Positions 42,447-51,709 of a stretch of 64,000 bases of DNA are shown here, one piece after another. This DNA is from Hydrogenoanaerobacterium sp032017025 (GTDB taxonomy: Bacteria > Bacillota > Clostridia > Oscillospirales > Ruminococcaceae), in NCBI RefSeq assembly GCF_032017025.1, contig NZ_DALZQO010000018.1, forward strand, positions 6,219 through 70,218. Reading direction: 5' to 3'. How positions within the stretch are numbered: position 1 is the first letter of the stretch; the number at the start of each line of letters is the position of its first letter. A program made the position numbers and the translations under genes. Under the pieces are notes generated by a model. That model had not been told where the DNA came from and did not search any database. It worked only from the letters and a program-made list of their open reading frames with translations.

Positions 42447-44081
42447 ATGTATTCTTTGATGCTTGTCGATGATGAATATGATGTGCGCAAGGCGATCCTT
42501 GAAACCATCTGCTGGAACGAGCTTGGGTTTGAGGTGGTCGGCGAGGCTGAAAATGGCCGCGAAGCACTGGATGTTGCTCAGCGCCTGAATCCCGATGTGA
42601 TTATTACCGATATTAAAATGCCGTTCATGGATGGCATTGAATTTGTGAAAGTGCTGCGAGAAGAAAACCCAATTACCAAAATTGTTTTTCTCACCGGCTT
42701 TAACGATTTTGAATATGCGAAAACCGCAATTCAGTTTAATGTTATGGAATATCTGCTCAAGCCTATTTCGGCAGACAACCTCAGCAAAACGCTTACCTCT
42801 ATCCGCAAAAAACTCGACGAAGAGCGCGATGCCCTGCGTGATATTGAGCGAATGAAAAAAAACTACGAAACCGATCGGCGAATTATGCGCATGGGCTTTT
42901 TGCATGCGCTGGTGGCGGGCGGACTCACCAAAGAATACATTGTAGTCACTTTCCCAAAGCTGGGGCTGCAACTTGACGGCGAATGCAATCTTGTTTTTGT
43001 TACCAAGCCCAGCAGGCATTCGCTCGAAACCAATACATTGGGCGTTGATGACACCGATTTGCTGATGTCATCGATATCGAAGCTCATTACGCAGATAGCA
43101 GACCGCTATGCACACAATGAAACCTTTTGGCATTTGGACCATATTGTTACGATACTTTCAGACAACCGCAAAACAATTGACGCAAACAGTGATATGCTGA
43201 TGTTGGAAATTCAGCAGAATATGGAACATTTTTACGGTATTTCTTCTACCATTGGCGTCAGCGAAAAATTTGACGAGGTAAGCAAAATTCGGCTGGCTTA
43301 TGAAAGTGCGCTCTCCGCGCTGGATTACCGGCTGATACTCGGCAGAAACAGAATTATTCATATCGGCGACATTGAGCCGGACAGCAAGGTGCGCTTCTTG
43401 TTTGATGAAAGCAACGAGACCACCTTGAAGTCCATCCTTAAAACAGGAACAAAGGAGCAGGTATCGAAGTTTATCAACAGGATGTTTGAAAACATGCGCC
43501 GTCATAAGGCTACCATTTCCGATTATCAGATCTATATCATCGAGATGTTCTCGGTGGTGGTGAAAACCGCCAAAAGCTTGATTCCGGATTTTGACCTCAA
43601 CGTGGGGAATAACTTGAACTTTATCACCGATATTTTTACCCACGAAAGCATTGATGATGTGAAATTGTGGTTTGAGCGTCTGTGCCACCGTGTGATGGAA
43701 TACATCAACCTGCAGCGGCAGGACAGCGCCGATATTTTGGCGGGCAAGGGTTACGAATACATCAAAAAAAACTATCAGGCATCCGACCTGTCGCTTAAAT
43801 CGGTCAGTGAGCAGCTGCACATCAGCCCAAGTTATTTTAGTTCTATTTTCAAAAAATCAACCGGTGACTCTTTCACGAATGTGCTAATTAAAATTCGTAT
43901 GGAGAATGCAAAGGAACTGCTGCTTTCCACCAACAAAAAGATATTTGAGATTGCTCAGGAAACCGGATACACCGACCAGCACTACTTCAGTTACTGCTTT
44001 AAGCGGTATTTTCAAATTTCCCCCAATGAAATGCGCCGTGGTATTGCGGAAGCCTCATCGGGCGGTTCAAATGCACCGTAA
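42447..44081 (+). CDS. YesN-type response regulator (REC + AraC DNA-binding domain)
   Basis: 544 residues. REC domain with MLVDDEYDVR (acidic pocket), DVIITDIKMP (phospho-Asp, about residue 55) and LKP (Lys). A middle region of unknown fold follows, then the C-terminal AraC HTH (SLKSVSEQLHISPSYFSSIFKKSTG ... IAQETGYTDQHYFSYCFKRY). Activates genes when phosphorylated by the neighbouring kinase, likely the mgl genes downstream. ATG 42447 follows TTGGAGG. Confidence 0.93.
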   Translation: MYSLMLVDDEYDVRKAILETICWNELGFEVVGEAENGREALDVAQRLNPDVIITDIKMPFMDGIEFVKVLREENPITKIVFLTGFNDFEYAKTAIQFNVMEYLLKPISADNLSKTLTSIRKKLDEERDALRDIERMKKNYETDRRIMRMGFLHALVAGGLTKEYIVVTFPKLGLQLDGECNLVFVTKPSRHSLETNTLGVDDTDLLMSSISKLITQIADRYAHNETFWHLDHIVTILSDNRKTIDANSDMLMLEIQQNMEHFYGISSTIGVSEKFDEVSKIRLAYESALSALDYRLILGRNRIIHIGDIEPDSKVRFLFDESNETTLKSILKTGTKEQVSKFINRMFENMRRHKATISDYQIYIIEMFSVVVKTAKSLIPDFDLNVGNNLNFITDIFTHESIDDVKLWFERLCHRVMEYINLQRQDSADILAGKGYEYIKKNYQASDLSLKSVSEQLHISPSYFSSIFKKSTGDSFTNVLIKIRMENAKELLLSTNKKIFEIAQETGYTDQHYFSYCFKRYFQISPNEMRRGIAEASSGGSNAP

Positions 44082-44201
44082 ACCGCAGATAGAGTGCGAA
44101 CGACAAGGTAGGTTTTTTCGGGCGCGGCAAAACGGTTGCGGAGTAAAAAGCGATAAACGACTTTGTTATTGCAAATTAGTAGGATAAGAAAGGGTGGCGC
44201 T

Positions 44202-45986
44202 GTGAAACTGTCGGCAAAAAAGATTAAGAAACTGTTTTCCAACAGCCTTTCCAGTGTTCAGTTTGTACTGAGCTTTTGGATTAGCCTTTTTGCACTTGCT
44301 GCGATGATTACCGTTGCTATCGTGATGTTTATCAAGTTCAATAATACCCTTACAGCAAACGTCATCACCAACTCGGTACAGGTGGTAGATCAGGTGATGA
44401 TGACACTTAACTCGTACATCAACAACACCATGGATGTTTCGGACCGTATCATTACGGATATGAACACCTATTTTATTTCGGACAAGCAAACTGTGGTAGA
44501 TACCTTGAATACCGCATATAAGCTTCGCGACGATATAGTCTCGATGACCGTATTTGACGAAAACGGCAATGTGGTTGCTGCAGCCCCGCACGGGCTTGAG
44601 GTAAAGAACAACATTAACATCACCGAGCAAGATTGGTATCGCGCGGCAATGCAGTCTTACACACCGTATACCTTTTCACCGCCCCATGTGCAAAACATCT
44701 ATAAAGGCAAGTACAACTGGGTAGTAACCCTTAGCCGTAAGGTAGACCTTTACAACAGCAACATTACCGGCAATGCGGTATTTACCATTGATATGAACTT
44801 CAACTCCATTGAAGAAAACTGCAGTAGCATCACCATTGGTTCGCGCGGCTATGTGTTTATTCTGGACGAGAACGATAATATCATCTATCACCCGCAGCAG
44901 CAGATGATCTATTCCAATATCAAGAATGAAGATATCAGCTTCATCAGCGGCAAGGCGGACGGTGAATATGTGCAGGCGGAAAACAACAGCGTTGTGGTTA
45001 TCCGCTCGCTTGAGCATACCGACTGGAAGCTGGTGGGTATCAGCTTTTTAGAGGATGCGGAAGCAACGCGCATCGAGGTAATCGGGTTTCTCGGCAGGCT
45101 GTTTGTCATTGCGATCATACTCGTTATTATGATTGCAGTTGTGATGTCGAGGCGCATTTCCAAGCCGCTTGTGCGCCTTACCGAGACGATGGATAAGGTG
45201 GAGAAGGGCGACCTCACCATACATTCCTACGAGGACAGCTTCTATGAGGTCAGCCGCCTGCGGCACAGCTTTAACCATATGATCGACCGTATCAACGAGC
45301 TGATGGAGCGCATTAAGTCGGAGGAGCAGGAGCTGCGCAAAAGCGAGCTTAAGGCATTGCAGGCGCAGATTAACCCGCATTTTTTATACAACACCCTCGG
45401 CTCTATTTTATGGATGTGCGAACGGAATGATGGCAAGGGCGCGGTGATTATGGTACAGGCGCTTGCCAATCTGTTTCGCATTAGCATCAGCAAGGGCAAT
45501 GAGATTATTACCATCAAAGATGAGCTGCAGCATGCCGAAAGCTATCTGATTATCCAGAAGATTCGCTACAAGGACCAGTTCGAATACTCGATTGAGGCCG
45601 ACGAGAATATTAAAAGCTGCAAATCGCTTAAAATCATTTTGCAGCCGATGATTGAAAACTCCATCTACCACGGTATTGATCGGATGGTGGACAAGGGCAA
45701 GATCACCATCCGCATCAAAGATTGCGGTGAAACCATTCTCATGCAGGTTATCGACAACGGTTTGGGCATGCCGGAGTCGGTGCTGCAAAACATACTCGAA
45801 TCTGAATCATCCAACAGTTATGGCATCGGTGTTAAAAATGTGCACCATCGTATCCAAATCTACTTTGGCAGGGAATACGGTCTGTCGTTTGAAAGTGAGC
45901 TGGACGAGGGCACCACGGTTAATATCCGCATTCCAAAAATAAGGGGGGACGAAAATGAACAGCAAACCAATGAGGCTATTCATTAA
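44202..45986 (+). CDS. YesM-type sensor histidine kinase
   Basis: 594 residues: transmembrane helix, extracellular dCache-like sensor (about 45-295), second helix, HAMP (SRRISKPLVRLTETMDKVEKGDL), His_kinase with LQAQINPHFLYNTLGSI (phospho-His), and HATPase with NPHF... ENSIYHGID and DNGLGMPE. GTG 44202 follows AAGGGTGGC. Overlaps the next gene by 32 bases. Senses extracytoplasmic sugar, perhaps through the adjacent binding protein. Confidence 0.92.
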   Translation: MKLSAKKIKKLFSNSLSSVQFVLSFWISLFALAAMITVAIVMFIKFNNTLTANVITNSVQVVDQVMMTLNSYINNTMDVSDRIITDMNTYFISDKQTVVDTLNTAYKLRDDIVSMTVFDENGNVVAAAPHGLEVKNNINITEQDWYRAAMQSYTPYTFSPPHVQNIYKGKYNWVVTLSRKVDLYNSNITGNAVFTIDMNFNSIEENCSSITIGSRGYVFILDENDNIIYHPQQQMIYSNIKNEDISFISGKADGEYVQAENNSVVVIRSLEHTDWKLVGISFLEDAEATRIEVIGFLGRLFVIAIILVIMIAVVMSRRISKPLVRLTETMDKVEKGDLTIHSYEDSFYEVSRLRHSFNHMIDRINELMERIKSEEQELRKSELKALQAQINPHFLYNTLGSILWMCERNDGKGAVIMVQALANLFRISISKGNEIITIKDELQHAESYLIIQKIRYKDQFEYSIEADENIKSCKSLKIILQPMIENSIYHGIDRMVDKGKITIRIKDCGETILMQVIDNGLGMPESVLQNILESESSNSYGIGVKNVHHRIQIYFGREYGLSFESELDEGTTVNIRIPKIRGDENEQQTNEAIH

Positions 45987-46944
45987 AACAGTGTCGGCAG
46001 TGGTTATAATTGCCTTCCTCATGTTCACTCTATCCACATTTACGCAAAGCGATCATTCCAAAATGAACATTATGTTTATTGCAAAATCCAGTCAATCCAA
46101 CTTTTGGAAGACGGCATTTCGGGGTGCACAGGCCGCTGCGAATGAATATAACGTAAATGTGACCATAAAGGCCCCAGAAACCGAGGAGGACTACAACTCA
46201 CAAAACGCGATGCTGCAATGGGCCATTGACAACGAAATGGATGCAGTGGTATTTTCGGCCTGTGATTTTGATAAATCGGTAAAGGCGGCGGAACGCGTGA
46301 TAGACACGGGTATTCCCATCATCAGTATCGACAGCCCCATCAACTCGGATAAGAATATTATGATGATTGGCACAGATAATACTCTGGCGGGTGTACAGGC
46401 GGGCGAAAAGCTTGCGGAGCTGACCGGCTATCAGGGCAAGGTAGGCATTATCAACTTTGAAGAGGGCAGTGCCAACGGCATGCAGCGCGAGCGCGGTTGC
46501 CTTGATGCAATTCTTAAGTACCCCGACATGGAGGTTGTTCAGATTCGCTACACCCTTTCCAATATTGAGAGCCCGAAACAGGCGACGATTGAAATGCTTG
46601 CCGAACACCCTGAGATTAATGCAATTGCCACCTTCAACGAGTGGACGACCTTGGGTGTAGGTGAGGCATTGGAAGAACTGAAAGTGGATGCTGCGAAGCT
46701 TGCGGTGATTGGATTTGACAACAACCTAAAGTCCATTGAGCAGCTGGAGCGTGGCACCTTTGACGGTCTGATTGTGCAAAATCCGTTTGCTATGGGTTAT
46801 ATTGGTGTACAGAAAGCGATCGGCTACAAAAAAAGCAAACAGCACGAGGCATTCATCGATACCGCCACGAAAGTAATAACCGCCGAAAATATGTACAATA
46901 CCGAAAATCAAAAGCTGCTGTTTCCGTTTAGTAATACAAAATAA
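45955..46944 (+). CDS. Membrane-anchored periplasmic sugar-binding protein of the sensor system
   Basis: 329 residues. One N-terminal hydrophobic helix (about 8-28) with no lipobox, then a Peripla_BP_4 fold (MNIMFIAKSSQSNFWKTAFRGAQAAANEYN ... AIATFNEWTTLGVGEAL). AGGGGGG precedes ATG 45955, inside the kinase gene's end. The gene arrangement suggests it presents sugar to the kinase rather than to a permease. Confidence 0.88.
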   Translation: MNSKPMRLFIKTVSAVVIIAFLMFTLSTFTQSDHSKMNIMFIAKSSQSNFWKTAFRGAQAAANEYNVNVTIKAPETEEDYNSQNAMLQWAIDNEMDAVVFSACDFDKSVKAAERVIDTGIPIISIDSPINSDKNIMMIGTDNTLAGVQAGEKLAELTGYQGKVGIINFEEGSANGMQRERGCLDAILKYPDMEVVQIRYTLSNIESPKQATIEMLAEHPEINAIATFNEWTTLGVGEALEELKVDAAKLAVIGFDNNLKSIEQLERGTFDGLIVQNPFAMGYIGVQKAIGYKKSKQHEAFIDTATKVITAENMYNTENQKLLFPFSNTK

Positions 46945-47110
46945 CAGAGACTATTTTGTATTTGCCGTTCGTCCTTTTTAGACAGGAATTAATACAATAG
47001 TTAAAAAATGGTAACAAAATAAGGGCGTAAAAGATTATTTTGTAAATAGAATCGTATGATTTCTAACACAATGAGAATGAAATTTACTTCTTTTCGAGCT
47101 TTTTGCCTGC

Positions 47111-47116
47111 TATAAT
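47111..47116 (+). promoter_or_regulatory. -10 box of the mgl operon
   Basis: TATAAT 117 bases before mglB, without a good -35 at 17 bases, consistent with a promoter needing an activator such as the adjacent AraC-type regulator. The remaining gap 46945-47232 shows no gene. Confidence 0.5.
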
Positions 47117-47232
47117 GGACACGTAGGTTGAAAATAGAACTGCCTCGGGAAGAGTCAAAATCCCGTTTCAGTATTTTAACCTATGGAGGATTTAGGATCG
47201 ATAGAATGAAATCGTAAAGGAGAGTATTTCCA

Positions 47233-48264
47233 ATGAAAAAATTTACTAAAGTATTGGCATTGGTTCTCGCACTGACAATGATGTTGTCTCTTGCTGCTTG
47301 CGGAGGCACTGCATCTTCTTCTGCTCCAGCTGAGAGCTCAGCTGCTTCCTCTGCGGGCTCCGAAGCTCCCGCTGCAAAAGAGGTCAACGTTGGTGTGGCA
47401 ATCTACAAATTCGATGATAACTTTATGACCCTGTACCGCACAGAGTTGGAAAGATACTTGAAAGAAGACCTGAGCAAAGACGGCGTAAAATACAATGTAA
47501 CCGTTGTTGACGGCAAAGGCGATCAGGCAGAGCAAACCAACCAGATCGATACCTTTATCGCAAACAAAGTAGATGTCATCATCTGCAACCTGGTTCAGTC
47601 CTCTTCCGCTGCAACTGTTATCGAGAAGTGCAAAACAGCTGATATCCCTGTAGTGTTCATCAACCGTGAGCCTACCGCTGACGACCTCGGTCTCTGGGAT
47701 AAAATCGCTTACGTTGGCGCAGATGCTCGTCAGTCCGGTACCTTCCAGGGCGAGATCATTGCTGCTACCGAGAACAAAGGCGATATGAACGGCGACGGCG
47801 TTGTTTCCTATGTTATGATCATGGGCGACCCTGAGAACGTTGACGCTCAGTACAGAACTGAGTTCTCCATCAAAGCGCTTACCGATGCTGGCATTAAAGT
47901 TGAGAAACTGTTTGAGCAGCGCGGCGACTGGGATCAGGCAAAAGGTCAGGAGCTTGCTAACACAGCTCTGACACAGCATGGCGCAAAAGTTGATGTTATC
48001 TTCTGTAACAACGACGGCATGGCTCTCGGCGCTGCTGAGGCTATCAAAGCAAACGGCCGCACCGTTGGCAAAGATATCTACCTGGTAGGCGTTGACGCTC
48101 TTGAAGAGTGCCAGCAGATGGTTAAAGACGGCACCATGACCGGTACTGTTCTGAACGACCACATTGGCCAGTCTCACACTGCAGCTGACGTTGCTGTTAA
48201 AGCAATTGCCGGTGAGAAATTGGATAAAAACTACACAGTAGACTACGTAAAAGTTGTGAAATAA
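47233..48264 (+). CDS. mglB: Galactose/glucose-type sugar-binding lipoprotein (MglB-like)
   Basis: 343 residues. Lipobox SLAAC, Ser/Ala-rich linker, then the Peripla_BP_4 fold with VGVAIYKFDDNFMTLYR, CNLVQSSSAATVIEKC and VIFCNNDGMALGAAEAIKANG as in galactose-binding proteins, including the Ca-site-like DMNGDGVVSY. AAGGAGAG precedes ATG. Confidence 0.88.
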   Translation: MKKFTKVLALVLALTMMLSLAACGGTASSSAPAESSAASSAGSEAPAAKEVNVGVAIYKFDDNFMTLYRTELERYLKEDLSKDGVKYNVTVVDGKGDQAEQTNQIDTFIANKVDVIICNLVQSSSAATVIEKCKTADIPVVFINREPTADDLGLWDKIAYVGADARQSGTFQGEIIAATENKGDMNGDGVVSYVMIMGDPENVDAQYRTEFSIKALTDAGIKVEKLFEQRGDWDQAKGQELANTALTQHGAKVDVIFCNNDGMALGAAEAIKANGRTVGKDIYLVGVDALEECQQMVKDGTMTGTVLNDHIGQSHTAADVAVKAIAGEKLDKNYTVDYVKVVK

Positions 48265-48293
48265 TCATCGCTTTACAAATTGGTATTTAGAGG

Positions 48294-48330
48294 ATTGCGT
48301 GTGCGTTATAAGCGCACACGCAATTTTTTA
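48294..48330 (+). terminator. Terminator-like hairpin between mglB and mglA
   Basis: ATTGCGTGTGCG/CGCACACGCAAT with T6. Partial termination here would give more binding protein than transporter. Confidence 0.82.
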
Positions 48331-48356
48331 AGATTGAAAGATGAGGGGGCCGGTTT

Positions 48357-49865
48357 ATGTCGGAGTATCGTTTGGAAATGCGCAATATCGTCAAAACCTT
48401 CCCTGGTGTTAAGGCTTTGGACGGCGCAAATCTCAAACTGAAGCCAGGTACAGTTCATGCGTTGATGGGGGAAAACGGCGCGGGTAAATCCACCTTGATG
48501 AAATGCATGTTCGGTATTTACAAAATGGACAGTGGGGAGCTGTATTATGAGGGCGAAAAGATTACCATTTCTGACCCTATGAATGCGCTGAACCGCGGTA
48601 TTGCCATGGTGCACCAGGAGTTACAGCCTATTCCTGAGAGAAGTGTGGCTGAGAATATTTTTGTGGGGCGCTACCCTATGAAGAGGGTGCTTGGCATCCC
48701 TGTAATTGACCACGACAAAATGTACAAAGATACAGAAAGGCTACTCAAAGAGGTCAAAATGAACTTTGACCCTAAAGCAAAGCTTGGCAGCCTTTCGGTA
48801 TCACAAATGCAATCGGTTGAAATTGCGAAGGCAGTTTCGGCAGATTGTAAGGTTTTAATTTTGGATGAACCGACATCTTCCCTGACAGCGAATGAAGTGG
48901 AAGCGCTGTTTGACATTATTGCAACCTTGAAGGCCAAGGGTGTATCAATCGTTTATATTTCTCATAAGATGGACGAGATTCTTCGTATTTCCGATGAAGT
49001 CACCATTATGCGTGACGGACAGTACATCGGTACATGGGATGCGAAAAGCCTTACAACAGACATGATCATTACAAAAATGGTGGGACGTGAACTCACCAAC
49101 CTTTACCCGCCGCGTGAAAACAAACCCGCTGAAGTGGTGTTTGAGATTAAAGACTTTACTTCCATTAACCCCAAGTCGTTCCGAGATGTGAATTTTACAC
49201 TTCGCAAAGGCGAGATTTTGGGTGTGGGCGGCTTGGTAGGTGCGCAGCGTACAGAGCTGATGGAAGCATTGTTCGGAATTCGCTGCCATTCTAAGGGCAG
49301 TATTCATTATAAAAATCAAGAAATTAAAATCAATCGCCCGCAGGATGCAATTCGAAAAGGCATTGCGCTTTTGACAGAGGACCGCCGTGCAACCGGTATT
49401 TTCGGTGTACTGTCTATCGCAGATAACGTTTCGGTTGCTTCGCTGGACCAATACTTGGACATGGGCTTTGTATTAAATAACAAAAAGATCGAGCAGCTTG
49501 TAAAAGATAATGTTGCAAAGCTATCGATTAAAACCCCAAGCAGCAAAACGCTCATTCAGTCGCTTTCCGGCGGCAACCAGCAAAAGGTTATTATTAGCCG
49601 CTGGCTGGCAAACGACCCCGACGTTTTGATTTTGGACGAACCCACCCGAGGCATTGATGTAGGCGCGAAATACGAAATATACTGCATTATTGCCGAGCTT
49701 GCAAAGCAGGGCAAAAGCATCATTATGATATCTTCTGAGATGAGTGAGCTGATTGGCATGTCTGACCGCATTATGGTTATGTGTGACGGTAAGGTCAGTG
49801 GCTTTGTGGATGGAAATGTTGCGAATCAGGAAAATATCATGGCCTTAGCTACTAAGTTTTCATAA
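48357..49865 (+). CDS. mglA: Sugar ABC importer ATPase (MglA-like, two ABC domains)
   Basis: 502 residues. First domain GENGAGKSTLMKCMFG and LSVSQMQSVEIAKAVS; second domain (about 255-500) with a degenerate Walker A (GLVGAQRTELMEALFG), normal in this family, and LSGGNQQKVIISRWLA. Energises the MglBC importer. GGGGGCCGG precedes ATG at 48357. Confidence 0.94.
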   Translation: MSEYRLEMRNIVKTFPGVKALDGANLKLKPGTVHALMGENGAGKSTLMKCMFGIYKMDSGELYYEGEKITISDPMNALNRGIAMVHQELQPIPERSVAENIFVGRYPMKRVLGIPVIDHDKMYKDTERLLKEVKMNFDPKAKLGSLSVSQMQSVEIAKAVSADCKVLILDEPTSSLTANEVEALFDIIATLKAKGVSIVYISHKMDEILRISDEVTIMRDGQYIGTWDAKSLTTDMIITKMVGRELTNLYPPRENKPAEVVFEIKDFTSINPKSFRDVNFTLRKGEILGVGGLVGAQRTELMEALFGIRCHSKGSIHYKNQEIKINRPQDAIRKGIALLTEDRRATGIFGVLSIADNVSVASLDQYLDMGFVLNNKKIEQLVKDNVAKLSIKTPSSKTLIQSLSGGNQQKVIISRWLANDPDVLILDEPTRGIDVGAKYEIYCIIAELAKQGKSIIMISSEMSELIGMSDRIMVMCDGKVSGFVDGNVANQENIMALATKFS

Positions 49866-49879
49866 GGAGGATCATAAAT

Positions 49880-50893
49880 ATGGATGCTACAGAGAAAAAA
49901 GTATACAACAGAAAAAAAGTCATAGCGTTTTTAGAAAACAATGCGATTACTATTTTAATGATCGGCGTTGCGGTTGTGGTTGGTATTCTCCGGCCAAACT
50001 TTATTTCCGGTGCAAACTTTTCAAACCTCTCGGTGAACACCGCGGTGCGTTTTATCATCGCTCTTGGTGTTTCCGGCTGTCTGATTACCAAAGGCACCGA
50101 TCTTTCGGCAGGACGTGTTGTTGGTTTGGGTGCTTGCATTGCGGCTACTTTGCTGCAAAAGCCCGATTACAGCGACAGGTTTTTCCCCAATCTGCCTGAC
50201 CTGCCCATTCCTGTGGTGCTCGTTATTGTGCTTGCTATTTGTGCTCTCATCGGTATTATAAACGGTTCGGTTATCAGCTTTTTGAAGGTACCTCCGTTTA
50301 TCGCAACCCTTGGTATGCAGACACTGGTTTACGGTATTTGCTTAGTCTACACCGGGGCAAAGCCCATCGGTGGACTGAAATCAAATTATACCGCAATTGC
50401 ATCCGGCAAGTTGTTGAATCTTAAATTTTTGCCCTACCTGCTCATCATTGCGGCAGTGTGTGGCTGCTTTATGTGGTTTCTCTACAACAAAACCCGCCAC
50501 GGTAAGTATATGTATGCCATCGGCGGTAACGAGAATGCTGCTGAGGTTGCGGGTGTAAACACCAGCAAAACCAAAATTCTCATCTATATGCTCGCTGCTA
50601 TCCTTTATGGTCTGGCAGGCTTCCTGCTGGCTGCAAAATCAGGTGGTACCTCGGTTAACATGGGTGCGGGCTACGAGCTCGAGGCAATTGCAGCTTGTAC
50701 CATCGGCGGTGTTTCCACCAACGGTGGTGTAGGTAGAGTATCGGGTATTCTTATTGGTGTACTGGTGTTTGAGCTGCTCAAGATCTCCCTGCAGTTCATG
50801 GGCGTGGAGACATCCTACACCTACATTGTACAGGGTCTCGTTATTATCATCGCTGTTGCGCTTGACCTGAGAAAATACCTGGCGAAGAAATAA
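49880..50893 (+). CDS. mglC: Sugar ABC importer permease (MglC-like)
   Basis: 337 residues, eight to ten helices. FIIALGVSGCLITKGTDLSAGRVVGLGA and KTRHGKYMYAIGGNENAAEVAGVN are family signatures of ribose/galactose permeases. AAGGAGG precedes ATG. Confidence 0.94.
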   Translation: MDATEKKVYNRKKVIAFLENNAITILMIGVAVVVGILRPNFISGANFSNLSVNTAVRFIIALGVSGCLITKGTDLSAGRVVGLGACIAATLLQKPDYSDRFFPNLPDLPIPVVLVIVLAICALIGIINGSVISFLKVPPFIATLGMQTLVYGICLVYTGAKPIGGLKSNYTAIASGKLLNLKFLPYLLIIAAVCGCFMWFLYNKTRHGKYMYAIGGNENAAEVAGVNTSKTKILIYMLAAILYGLAGFLLAAKSGGTSVNMGAGYELEAIAACTIGGVSTNGGVGRVSGILIGVLVFELLKISLQFMGVETSYTYIVQGLVIIIAVALDLRKYLAKK

Positions 50894-50913
50894 TACAGGA
50901 GGGCGGAGCGGTA

Positions 50914-51114
50914 ATGCAAGAGAACACACCAAAGCCCGAAGAACAGGAGGACGGCGGTAGAGCAACGTCTGGGCCGGAGTTCAAAAACGCCAAAGAGCGG
51001 TTTTATGACAAAATTCCTGTTTCGGTACAAACTCTAGACATTATCATTAAGCTGCTGATTGCAGTAGTGGTTGTGACTGTGGTTCTGGGCATAGTAGCCG
51101 GAAGAACCGCCTGA
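50914..51114 (+). CDS. Small single-pass membrane protein at the end of the mgl operon
   Basis: 66 residues: hydrophilic N-terminus (NTPKPEEQEDGGRAT...), then one membrane helix (IIIKLLIAVVVVTVVLGIVAG). AGGAGGGCGG precedes ATG 50914. 20 bases after mglC and before the operon terminator, hence cotranscribed. Unknown; possibly a transporter accessory. Confidence 0.7.
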   Translation: MQENTPKPEEQEDGGRATSGPEFKNAKERFYDKIPVSVQTLDIIIKLLIAVVVVTVVLGIVAGRTA

Positions 51115-51123
51115 CTGTAGAAG

Positions 51124-51160
51124 AAAAGCCGTACCCTTTTTAGAAAGGGTACGGCTTTTT
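51124..51160. terminator. Terminator of the mgl operon, bidirectional
   Basis: AAAAGCCGTACCC/GGGTACGGCTTTTT around an 11-base loop. Confidence 0.9.
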
Positions 51161-51167
51161 ACATGAT

Positions 51168-51491
51168 TTAGCGATAAATTCTTGGATTATCATCTTCAAA
51201 CTCAACAAAAACATCTTTTTTAAAGGTTAATTTGCCTTGCGCACCGATTTGAGCGGAATCAAAAAAAGAGCGGTTGACAATCAAGGGAAGGCTTTTGTTC
51301 AACACTTGAAAGGTTACCACATAATCGGTAGGCAACGAATCATCATCGTTTCCGCGCGGCTTATGGGGCACTGCTTGTTTGGCCGATACCTTAGCCTGCA
51401 CAACCTGTTCTTTTCCGTCCCGCTTGCGTAAAAGCAGTACCACCACAGCTGCGACACCGCAAAGTATCAAAACCCACATAAAAGGCTGCAT
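51168..51491 (-). CDS. DUF2500-like small membrane-anchored protein
   Basis: 107 residues. N-terminal helix (about 3-21), then a basic segment and a small beta domain (DYVVTFQVLNKSLPLIVN... GKLTFKKDVFVEFE) reminiscent of DUF2500. Function unknown. ATG 51491 follows GGAGA. Confidence 0.65.
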   Translation of the reverse strand: MQPFMWVLILCGVAAVVVLLLRKRDGKEQVVQAKVSAKQAVPHKPRGNDDDSLPTDYVVTFQVLNKSLPLIVNRSFFDSAQIGAQGKLTFKKDVFVEFEDDNPRIYR

Positions 51492-51641
51492 GATATTACA
51501 TCTCCATTCCGAGCACAATAATATTACCATTCTAACATGTTTTATTTTAACATGTATAGTGTTTTTATAGAAATGCTTTGTTTTTTAAAAATTATTTACA
51601 ATTTATACTTGTTTTTTCAGTATTTTTAAATTATTATAATA

Positions 51642-51668
51642 TTAGCACTCGGATGCATAGAGTGCTAA
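51642..51668. promoter_or_regulatory. CIRCE operator before clpB
   Basis: TTAGCACTC-GGATGCATA-GAGTGCTAA, perfect. TATAAT (51635-51640) directly precedes it. Shows HrcA control of clpB. Confidence 0.96.
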
Positions 51669-51709
51669 ATGCTTTAAATTTTGTATTTTAAATAAAGAGG
51701 AGTGATCGC

